From assembly GCA_021812735.1 (NCBI GenBank), contig JAKAMV010000172.1, forward strand, positions 1 through 13,492: a stretch of 13,492 nucleotides of DNA, in the 5' to 3' direction. The position numbers and the translations under genes are program-made. The notes under the pieces are model-generated. The model saw nothing but the letters and a program-made list of their open reading frames with translations. It searched no databases and was not told where the DNA came from. The stretch comes from Chloroflexota bacterium (lineage in GTDB: Bacteria; Chloroflexota; Limnocylindria; Limnocylindrales; CSP1-4). Positions 6,283-11,119 of the stretch are shown here, one piece after another (within the stretch, counting starts at the first letter, position 1; each line of letters opens with the position of its first letter).

Positions 6283-7383
6283 TCAGCCCCGCTCGGCGTT
6301 GGGAGCCCGCTCCGGCGTCGCGGCGGCGGCCGCCACCGCATCGCGCTCGCGGGCCCGCTCCCGCCGGCCGGTGCCCAGCCGGATCGACGTGAACGGGATT
6401 CGGACCTCGCGGAACACCTCGGTGGACACGAGGAACCCGGCCAGCAGCAGGACGATCCCCACCAGCTTGCCGAGCGAGCTGATTGCCGTCGACCCGGCGA
6501 CACTGAGCGAATCGGTGGCCAGCGGGACCATGGCGCCGGCGGCGATCAGCAGGGTGGCCGGCACGCGCGAGTGCAGACGGCCGGCCAGCAGCTCGCGAGC
6601 GGCACCCGGCAGCGACGCCACGAAGTTGACCGCGATCGCCGGCACCGCGATCAGCAGGTTGAACAGGAACTGGTCCCCTGACTGGGTCGGGTCCAGCGAG
6701 TAGGGCAGGATGCGCCGCTTGGGCATGAACACGTAGGCGGAGAACACGGCGCCCAGGAGGAGGGCCATGCCGCCGGGGATGTTCATCACGGGCGCCAGCA
6801 GGTGCAGGTACGCGGGCATCGCGTCGCCGATGGGCTGGCCCACGGCGTTGAGGACGTAGCCGGGCGCCGGCAGCGGCGGCATGGCGGCGGTGATGGCGAT
6901 GCCGAGCAGGGTGAGGGCGCCCACGAACGCGGCCGCGACCGTCGCCCAGCGGTCGCTCGCGAAGTACGAGAGCACGAACACGACCACGGCGGCCACGAAC
7001 GCCCCGATCGCATACACGAACGGCAGCGGGCCGGCACCTGCGTTCTTGGGGCTGACGCCGCCCATCAGCGCGACGAAGCCGGCGAGCACGAACAGCGCGG
7101 CGTAGGTGTAGCCGAACCGGGTCCGCGTGAGCAGAAACGCCGTGCCCAGACCCAGCCAGGCCGCCGTCATGATCCCGCCGGCCAGGTACCAGGTCCGGTA
7201 CAGGGGCTCGTTCCAGCCGTTGGCCGCTGCCAGGGCCTCGGCGCCCGATCCCAGCGTGTAGCACAGCGTCCCGACCGCCCACGCCAGCTGGAAGCCATGG
7301 CGCCGCTCGAGCCACTGGTCGAGGAGGAGGATGGTGAAGACGGCCGCCAGGATCGCCGTCAGGGCCGGGATCGCGATGGTCAC
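6283..7383 (-). CDS. Polytopic membrane protein of unknown function
   Basis: A 366-aa integral membrane protein with about ten hydrophobic segments (about 1-21, 31-54, 64-85, 91-110, 119-142, 145-168, 191-220, 238-258, 273-293 and 297-322). A charged Arg/Glu/Ala tail (about 328-366) is probably cytoplasmic. I do not recognise the family: no transporter signature, heme-ligand pattern or kinase domain is evident. Short conserved-looking stretches are GWNEPLYRTWYLAGG (56-70) and MPKRRILPYS (220-229). Its GTG start overlaps the TGA of the upstream MerR-like gene by 4 nt (GTGA), which implies translational coupling and a shared function. A sensor or transport partner of that regulator is possible but unproven. 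Confidence 0.8.
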   Translation of the reverse strand: MTIAIPALTAILAAVFTILLLDQWLERRHGFQLAWAVGTLCYTLGSGAEALAAANGWNEPLYRTWYLAGGIMTAAWLGLGTAFLLTRTRFGYTYAALFVLAGFVALMGGVSPKNAGAGPLPFVYAIGAFVAAVVVFVLSYFASDRWATVAAAFVGALTLLGIAITAAMPPLPAPGYVLNAVGQPIGDAMPAYLHLLAPVMNIPGGMALLLGAVFSAYVFMPKRRILPYSLDPTQSGDQFLFNLLIAVPAIAVNFVASLPGAARELLAGRLHSRVPATLLIAAGAMVPLATDSLSVAGSTAISSLGKLVGIVLLLAGFLVSTEVFREVRIPFTSIRLGTGRRERARERDAVAAAAATPERAPNAERG

Positions 7384-8153
7384 GGTTGCTCGCTCGACCT
7401 CCCGTCTTCATCCCCCTCCGGGTCGCGCCCGTCGGGAGCGCCAGGCGCCCCTGGCGTGTTGGATGCGGCGACTGGCCGCCGCGATGCCACGGCCCCTCGC
7501 GCGACCGCCTCGTGACCGGCGACGAAGGCCAGCAGGAGCCGGTCGAGGAGCCACGTCGAGGCGTCGAACAGGTCGCCCACCCGCGCGGCGTCCACGCCCC
7601 GGCGCCGAGCGACCACACTCAGCTCGGCGAGGAACGGCCGGCGGGCGGCGACGAACATCGTGACGCCGTCGGACAGCGGGACGCTGTATCGCGCAAGACG
7701 CTCGCCAAGGTGCGCGGCGAGATCGATGGCCTCCCGCTCGGCAAGCGCTCTCGCCTGCCCGGTCTCGTCGAGGTGGCGGACGAGCGCGTCCACCAGCTGA
7801 CGGCCGGTCTCACGGAACGAGTCGCGGTCAGCGGCCGGGACGCGGCTCCGCGGGTCCAGGCCGATGCCGTGCTGCTCGCTGTACCGGCGACGGTACGCGG
7901 CCGACAGCCGGTCGGCGTTGGACCCGATCGACGCCAGTCCGTGCTCGGGGCCGGTCCTCCGGGCGGCGATCAGGCGCTCGAGCGCCTTGCGTTCGAAGCG
8001 TCGGTGACCCCCAGGCGTCGTGAACGCGGGCACCCGCCCCTCGTCCGCCCAGCGGCGGAGGGTGTCGGGGTCGACGCCCAGGAGCCGGCTGGCCGCCCCG
8101 AGGGCGAGGCGTTCCGGCTGGGGGCGGTCTGCTGGCTGCCGGTCACTGGTCAC
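7380..8153 (-). CDS. MerR/BldC-type HTH regulator with helical sensor-like domain
   Basis: A 257-aa protein. Residues about 16-63 form a MerR/excisionase-type winged helix: LGAASRLLGVDPDTLRRWADEGR followed (split here) by the wing TPGGHRRF, as in BldC and HTH_17 proteins. Residues about 110-218 are all-helical and resemble the RsbRD N-terminal domain of stressosome-type co-antagonists (ERLARYSVPLSDGVTMFVAA, LLDRLLLAFVAGHEAV). The tail is acidic and Pro/Gly-rich. It probably binds DNA and senses a signal through the helical domain, without the Cys effector site of metal MerR proteins (there is no cysteine). The GTG start has GGGAGAGA 2 nt upstream. It is the first gene of a two-gene unit with the membrane protein. 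The domain match is by eye and moderate. Confidence 0.82.
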   Translation of the reverse strand: MTSDRQPADRPQPERLALGAASRLLGVDPDTLRRWADEGRVPAFTTPGGHRRFERKALERLIAARRTGPEHGLASIGSNADRLSAAYRRRYSEQHGIGLDPRSRVPAADRDSFRETGRQLVDALVRHLDETGQARALAEREAIDLAAHLGERLARYSVPLSDGVTMFVAARRPFLAELSVVARRRGVDAARVGDLFDASTWLLDRLLLAFVAGHEAVARGAVASRRPVAASNTPGAPGAPDGRDPEGDEDGRSSEQP

Positions 8154-8155
8154 GG

Positions 8156-8163
8156 TCTCTCCC
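8156..8163 (-). promoter_or_regulatory. Ribosome binding site of the MerR-like gene
   Basis: GGGAGAGA on the minus strand, ending 2 nt before the GTG at 8153, with the GGGAG core at a workable distance. It supports this GTG and a leadered mRNA. Confidence 0.55.
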
Positions 8164-8189
8164 GGTGGGACGGCCGGTGCGCCTTCGGC

Positions 8190-8220
8190 ATGCTTTCAGA
8201 ATATCTGTAAATCTAGGCAT
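8190..8220 (-). promoter_or_regulatory. AT-rich island upstream of the MerR-like gene
   Basis: This is the most AT-rich stretch I see in the window. It contains the inverted repeat CAGA-N3-TCTG (8197-8207) and a direct repeat AGAT-N4-AGAT on the minus strand. TATTCT could be a -10 and TTTACA a -35, but they are not correctly spaced with each other. It may be an operator, a second promoter or an unwinding element; it lies in the leader if the 8242-8250 promoter is used. Confidence 0.35.
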
Positions 8221-8239
8221 CTCGGGCGCTCGACGGCCG

Positions 8240-8254
8240 CGAGTGTACCACTCG
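8240..8254 (-). promoter_or_regulatory. Extended -10 (TGGTACACT) inside a palindrome
   Basis: The minus strand reads CGAGTG-GTA-CACTCG, a perfect 6-bp inverted repeat. It contains TGGTACACT (8242-8250), the same sequence that precedes the tRNA gene. A start about 7 nt downstream would give a leader of about 80 nt for the MerR-like gene. A dyad that covers the -10 suggests repressor binding, perhaps autoregulation. No -35 is seen. Confidence 0.4.
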
Positions 8255-8279
8255 GCGAGCGCGGCAGGATGCGCTTCCG

Positions 8280-8299
8280 CGCCGCCCTCGAGGGCGGCG
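8280..8299 (-). terminator. Perfect 20-bp palindromic hairpin after the 117-aa gene
   Basis: Ten complementary bases on each side around CTCGAG give a very stable GC stem. It begins 12 nt after the TGA at 8312-8314 of the upstream minus-strand gene. No U-tract follows. Position and strength make it the likely terminator of that gene. Confidence 0.55.
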
Positions 8300-8311
8300 G
8301 AACTGCGCGGC

Positions 8312-8665
8312 TCAGGCCGGGGCGAACTCGTGGTCGTCGCGGTGGATCCCGTCGCACAGCCCGTACGACGGGGGGGCCGTCGGCAGGGCGATCGGGCGCA
8401 TGATCTCCCGCACCTCGCCCCGGCGGCAGAGGCGGTAGCCGTGCTCGGCCATCCAGCGGCGGACGCAGGTAGGGCTCCCGTGGAACTGGTGGGGGCCCGG
8501 ATTGATCGGCGCCGCCTCAGCCCAGCCGGCGGGCACCTCCGGCGCCACGACGTCGAGGATGCTCACCCGCCACGGCGTCCCGGTGATGACCTCCCGACAC
8601 CCGTCGCACCGCTTCGCGATGTTGTCGTTGACGATCGTGCGGATCGTCACGCCCATGATCTCCAT
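8312..8665 (-). CDS. Small putative zinc-binding protein
   Basis: A 117-aa protein I do not recognise. It has CDGC (Cys20-x2-Cys23), an HQFHGSPTC segment (His59, His62, Cys67) and further Cys80 and Cys104. The C-x2-C ... H-x4-C arrangement suggests a treble-clef or zinc-knuckle site with Cys20, Cys23, His62 and Cys67 as candidate ligands. No signal peptide or membrane helix is seen. The ATG at 8665 lies 8 nt after TATCCT with no Shine-Dalgarno, so leaderless translation is likely; an ATG three codons later is less well placed. It is a single-gene unit between a duplicated hairpin and a perfect palindromic terminator. Zinc binding is inference from residue spacing. Confidence 0.7.
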   Translation of the reverse strand: MEIMGVTIRTIVNDNIAKRCDGCREVITGTPWRVSILDVVAPEVPAGWAEAAPINPGPHQFHGSPTCVRRWMAEHGYRLCRRGEVREIMRPIALPTAPPSYGLCDGIHRDDHEFAPA

Positions 8666-8673
8666 CGCCCCGG

Positions 8674-8679
8674 AGGATA
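8674..8679 (-). promoter_or_regulatory. Leaderless-type -10 of the 117-aa gene (TATCCT)
   Basis: TATCCT on the minus strand, 8 nt before the ATG at 8665; identical in sequence to the -10 of the response regulator and of the methyltransferase gene. No -35 hexamer is evident. Confidence 0.5.
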
Positions 8680-8694
8680 GCAGCCTGCGGGTCG

Positions 8695-8731
8695 GCTGGA
8701 CGGCGTCCGTGTCCCTGCTGGACGGCGTCCG
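8695..8731 (-). terminator. Duplicated hairpin after the acetyltransferase gene
   Basis: The 15-mer GCTGGACGGCGTCCG occurs twice (8695-8709 and 8717-8731), 22 bp apart. Each copy contains GGAC-GGC-GTCC, a small hairpin. The pair starts 2 nt after the TGA of the acetyltransferase gene (8734-8736). Tandem hairpins here probably terminate or protect that mRNA; there is no U-tract. Confidence 0.45.
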
Positions 8732-8733
8732 CC

Positions 8734-9690
8734 TCAGGCCACCAGGCCCATCGGGAGGCGCCTCGACATCGACACGGCGACGGGCATGGCGTGCCGGCTC
8801 CAGAACCGGCCGCCCTCGCGATTCGCCGACTCATGGTCCACCGCCCAGCGGGCGTAGCCGGCCTCGCGCGCCCAAGCGAGCGCGGCGTCGAGCAGGTGCG
8901 AGGCGATCGACGTCCCGCGCAGCTCCTCGCGGGTGAACGCCGCCGTGACGCTGGCGGTGGACGGGTCGCGAACGAGCATCGCCACATCGGTGGCGCACGG
9001 CCCGATGCGCAGGTGGGCGACCGCATGCCCGTCCCGCTCGGCGAGGATCACGGCGGTTGCCTCGTCGCCGAGGTCTCGCCGGACCAGCTCCGACGAGGGC
9101 GCGCGAGTGGGGCGCAGGAAGATCGGCGACGACGCCAGGTGGCGCCACAGGGCAGCGTCGAGATCCGCCACCGCCGGGGCGTCCTCTGGGCCGGCCCGTC
9201 GGATGCTGACATCCTGGGGCAGCGGCCCCGCGTCGATCGGGTCCAGGCGGCCCACCAGATCGATCAGGTACTGGCCGAAGCCGAGCCTGGCCATCGCGAC
9301 CTGCGTCGCGGCGTCGTGCGCAGGGATGGTGATCGCGTGCTCTGGGCAGGCGGCCCGGAGCCAGCTCTCGGCCAGCTCGGCGTAGAGCCGCTCGCGCAGG
9401 CGGACTGCCGCCGGGCCGGACGCCGCGTGGCCGATGTCGGGCGTGTAGGCCCAGCGGCTGCCATGGCCGTCGAGGACCACCGCCGCCTGGAACGCCACCA
9501 GCTCGCCGTCGTCCTCGACCGCGAGCCCGGCCCCTCGCTCCACGAGGCGCCCGACCGCCCTGGCCACCACCGCTCGGTCCTCCCACGCAGCGGGGAGGAC
9601 GGGCACGGCGCGGCGCAGGTCAGCGATGCCGTCCGCCACCAGCCGCGCGGCGGCGGCAACGTGTCGGGGACCGAGCGCCACGATGGCCAT
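8734..9690 (-). CDS. Tandem-GNAT N-acetyltransferase
   Basis: A 318-aa cytoplasmic protein with two GNAT folds. The N-terminal half (about 1-150) is degenerate, ending in HDAATQVAMARLGFGQYLID, the usual strand-helix end of a GNAT domain. The C-terminal half (about 159-318) keeps an acetyl-CoA-binding segment (FTREELRGTSIASHLLDAAL, about 252-271) and a motif-B-like end (WAVDHESANREGGRFWSRH, about 282-300). Acceptor substrate cannot be assigned. The frame stays open upstream into the tRNA gene, so the ATG at 9690 is chosen: it starts the first GNAT strand and avoids overlap with the tRNA. CATCCT 6 nt upstream is a weak leaderless -10, and there is no Shine-Dalgarno; co-transcription with the tRNA is the alternative. 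Confidence 0.87.
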   Translation of the reverse strand: MAIVALGPRHVAAAARLVADGIADLRRAVPVLPAAWEDRAVVARAVGRLVERGAGLAVEDDGELVAFQAAVVLDGHGSRWAYTPDIGHAASGPAAVRLRERLYAELAESWLRAACPEHAITIPAHDAATQVAMARLGFGQYLIDLVGRLDPIDAGPLPQDVSIRRAGPEDAPAVADLDAALWRHLASSPIFLRPTRAPSSELVRRDLGDEATAVILAERDGHAVAHLRIGPCATDVAMLVRDPSTASVTAAFTREELRGTSIASHLLDAALAWAREAGYARWAVDHESANREGGRFWSRHAMPVAVSMSRRLPMGLVA

Positions 9691-9719
9691 GGGCCTAGGA
9701 TGCGGCACGACGGGCGTCC

Positions 9720-9767
9720 CTGCAGGCGTTCGCGCCAAGGGCGCTCGACCGCCCGCCTCGCCTGCAG
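9720..9767 (-). terminator. Structured trailer of the tRNA-Glu transcript
   Basis: CTGCAGGCG (9720-9728) and CGCCTGCAG (9759-9767) are a perfect 9-bp inverted repeat beginning one base after the encoded CCA. Inside lies a second hairpin, GCGCC (9732-9736) with GGCGC (9740-9744). The RNA would form a branched stem that could end the tRNA transcript or guide 3' processing. No U-tract. Confidence 0.45.
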
Positions 9768-9768
9768 C

Positions 9769-9845
9769 TGGTACCCCCAACCGGATTCGAACCGGTGATC
9801 TCCGCCTTGAAAGGGCGGCGTCCTAGGCCTCTAGACGATGGGGGC
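9769..9845 (-). tRNA. tRNA-Glu (UUC anticodon), CCA encoded
   Basis: The minus strand folds into a full cloverleaf. The acceptor pairs GCCCCCA with TGGGGGT. The D-arm GTCTAGAGGCCTAGGAC is the tRNA-Glu type. The anticodon stem CCGCC/GGCGG carries loop CTTTCAA, with TTC on plus-strand bases 9809-9811. A 5-nt variable loop is followed by the T-arm ACCGG-TTCGAAT-CCGGT. The discriminator is A, followed by a genomically encoded CCA (9769-9771). The terminal pair 1:72 is G-U rather than the usual G-C. Promoter TGGTACACT lies about 24 nt upstream. Confidence 0.97.
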
Positions 9846-9868
9846 ACGCGCCAGCGGAGGGCCGGGCG

Positions 9869-9877
9869 AGTGTACCA
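9869..9877 (-). promoter_or_regulatory. Extended -10 (TGGTACACT) of tRNA-Glu
   Basis: TGGTACACT on the minus strand contains TACACT (9869-9874) with a TGG extension. Transcription from about 9862 would give a 5' leader of about 17 nt before the mature tRNA. The 12-mer TGGTACACTCGC recurs at the promoter of the MerR-like gene (8239-8250). Confidence 0.5.
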
Positions 9878-9895
9878 AACGGGGCCGGGCCGTCC

Positions 9896-10297
9896 TCAGC
9901 CAGACTTCGTGCCGGTCCAGACCAGGCTCATGACCACCGCGCCCGCGAGCAGCAGCATCGCCGCGACCGCGATGAGCCCGCCGGCGATCGCGGTCAGCAC
10001 CGCGGTGCCGTCCCGGCCCTCCCGCCCCGCGCTGATGATGCGGCCCACTGACAGGACCGCGACCACGGCGAACACGATGCCGCAGACCGCGAACCCGGTG
10101 GCCATCATCGGCACCTGGTTGGCGTCGCGCACGAAGACCGACCAGGCCAGGAACGCCAGGCCACCGGCGAGGGCGACGGCGAGCGTCGCCCGCAGGGGCG
10201 TGATCCGCACCGTGCCGAGCCTGGGCCCGCGTCGGCTCGGCGTGGGCGCCCCTGCAGACCTCGACCGTGCTCGCGGCGCTCGTTGACTGCGGCTCAT
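9896..10297 (-). CDS. Small three-helix membrane protein
   Basis: A 133-aa protein of unknown function with a very basic N-terminus (about 1-36, rich in Arg and Ser) and three hydrophobic helices at about 36-55, 63-83 and 99-126. The loop between helices 2 and 3 is short and charged (ISAGREGRDG). By the positive-inside rule the N-terminus is probably cytoplasmic. No enzymatic motif. The ATG at 10297 lies 7 nt after TACGCT with no Shine-Dalgarno, so leaderless translation is likely. It lies upstream of tRNA-Glu, which has its own promoter about 20 bp past the stop, and downstream of a pair of hairpins; probably a single-gene unit. Confidence 0.75.
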   Translation of the reverse strand: MSRSQRAPRARSRSAGAPTPSRRGPRLGTVRITPLRATLAVALAGGLAFLAWSVFVRDANQVPMMATGFAVCGIVFAVVAVLSVGRIISAGREGRDGTAVLTAIAGGLIAVAAMLLLAGAVVMSLVWTGTKSG

Positions 10298-10304
10298 CGC
10301 GCCG

Positions 10305-10310
10305 AGCGTA
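10305..10310 (-). promoter_or_regulatory. Leaderless-type -10 of the three-helix membrane protein (TACGCT)
   Basis: TACGCT on the minus strand fits TANNNT and lies 7 nt before the ATG at 10297. GCGACT, 18 bp upstream, matches the GAC core of a -35 but is weak. Confidence 0.4.
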
Positions 10311-10340
10311 GCAGGCTCGGCCGGAGCGAGTCGCAGGAGC

Positions 10341-10367
10341 GGCCCGTGCGGGGGGGCCCGTGCGGGG
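10341..10367 (-). terminator. Tandem hairpins after the methyltransferase-like gene
   Basis: The 13-mer GGCCCGTGCGGGG is repeated directly (10341-10353 and 10355-10367) with one base between copies. Each copy contains CCCG-TG-CGGG, a short GC hairpin. They begin about 8 nt after the stop at 10376-10378, where a terminator is expected. No U-tract. Confidence 0.4.
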
Positions 10368-10375
10368 TCGGCCGA

Positions 10376-11038
10376 TCAGGCGGGCGCGCCGTCGACGACC
10401 GGGGGCGCGAGCTCCGGATCAGGGGCACAGCCGCCCTTCCAGCGGTGGTACACCGCCACGTTCCAGCTCAGACGCGGACGCTTCATGGCGGCGCCGACCG
10501 CGGCGCCCCTCGCCCCGAACGCCTCCGCGAGGAAGCGCTGCGCCTCCTCGACGCTGGGGAACGTCCAGAAGCAGTGGAGCACGCGGATCTTGAACCCGCC
10601 CCCGCGCAGGAACGGGCCGGCGCGATGGCTCCACTCCCGGTACTGCGGACCCTCGCCGTCGGCCAGCGCCGAGACCTCGTCGCGTCCGTAGTCGTGGACG
10701 ACGAGGAGTCGGCCGCCCGGCCGAAGGACGCGATCCGCCTCGTCGAGGTCGGCGCGCCGGACCCCCTCGAAGCCTCCCCACAGCGCCACGACACTGTCGA
10801 CGCTCGCGTCAGCCAGCTCGAGGCGGAAGGTCTCCCCCGGGGTCAGGTCGAGCAGGCGGGCGCCGACATCGAGCAGGCGCGCCCGCAGCGGGCCGTCGGG
10901 CACGTCCAGCAGCGCCACGTCACGGCCGGACAGGGGGCCCAGTGCATCGAGTGCACGGACGATCTTGCCCTCGGTGTCGACGGCCGTTCTGAGACGCTGG
11001 GCCAGCTGGTCGGGCAGGTCAAACGGAAGGTCAGCCAC
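10376..11038 (-). CDS. SAM-dependent methyltransferase-like protein
   Basis: A 220-aa Rossmann-like protein. The clearest feature is the class I methyltransferase post-motif (DEADRVLRPGGRLLVVHDYG, about 99-118), with SVDSVVALWGGFE (about 79-91) as the preceding strand-loop. The SAM-binding motif I, normally DxGxGxG, is replaced by LLDVPDGPLRARLL (about 44-57), so binding may be weak or altered. The C-terminus (about 184-203, KRPRLSWNVAVYHRWKGG) has a typical late strand. Substrate unknown. The GTG at 11038 is preferred to the GTG two codons upstream (11044) because it lies 8 nt after TATCCT, matching the leaderless spacing of its neighbours. A degenerate, non-catalytic member of the fold is possible. 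Confidence 0.72.
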   Translation of the reverse strand: MADLPFDLPDQLAQRLRTAVDTEGKIVRALDALGPLSGRDVALLDVPDGPLRARLLDVGARLLDLTPGETFRLELADASVDSVVALWGGFEGVRRADLDEADRVLRPGGRLLVVHDYGRDEVSALADGEGPQYREWSHRAGPFLRGGGFKIRVLHCFWTFPSVEEAQRFLAEAFGARGAAVGAAMKRPRLSWNVAVYHRWKGGCAPDPELAPPVVDGAPA

Positions 11039-11046
11039 GTGCACCG

Positions 11047-11052
11047 AGGATA
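11047..11052 (-). promoter_or_regulatory. Leaderless-type -10 of the methyltransferase-like gene (TATCCT)
   Basis: TATCCT on the minus strand is 8 nt before the GTG at 11038 and only 2 nt before the GTG at 11044, which argues for the downstream start. It shares the 13-mer GTCCGCGTATCCT with the response-regulator promoter. Confidence 0.5.
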
Positions 11053-11074
11053 CGCGGACCGGCCGTTCCGTGGC

Positions 11075-11088
11075 GCCCGAGTTCGGGC
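11075..11088 (-). terminator. GC hairpin after the GH13 hydrolase gene
   Basis: GCCCGA (11075-11080) and TCGGGC (11083-11088) form a perfect inverted repeat around GT, giving a stem with a four-base loop. It lies about 31 nt after the GH13 stop and upstream of the methyltransferase -10, so it likely separates the two units. No U-tract. Confidence 0.45.
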
Positions 11089-11119
11089 CTGGCGCAGGGT
11101 GCGGGTCGCGGCGGGCGGC

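Noticed and set aside
5566..8153. The response regulator and the MerR/membrane-protein pair as one operon-borne two-component system
   Set aside because: No histidine kinase domain is present in the membrane protein, and a palindromic hairpin plus a new -10 lie between the units.
9691..9780. Upstream extension of the acetyltransferase by 30 codons
   Set aside because: It would start inside the tRNA-Glu gene and run through its trailer hairpin; the residues added have no GNAT character, while the ATG at 9690 starts the first domain strand.
11039..11044. GTG at 11044 as start of the methyltransferase-like gene
   Set aside because: It is only 2 nt after the -10 and would not be in the transcript under the leaderless spacing seen elsewhere; the GTG at 11038 fits. 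The difference is two codons, so this stays tentative.
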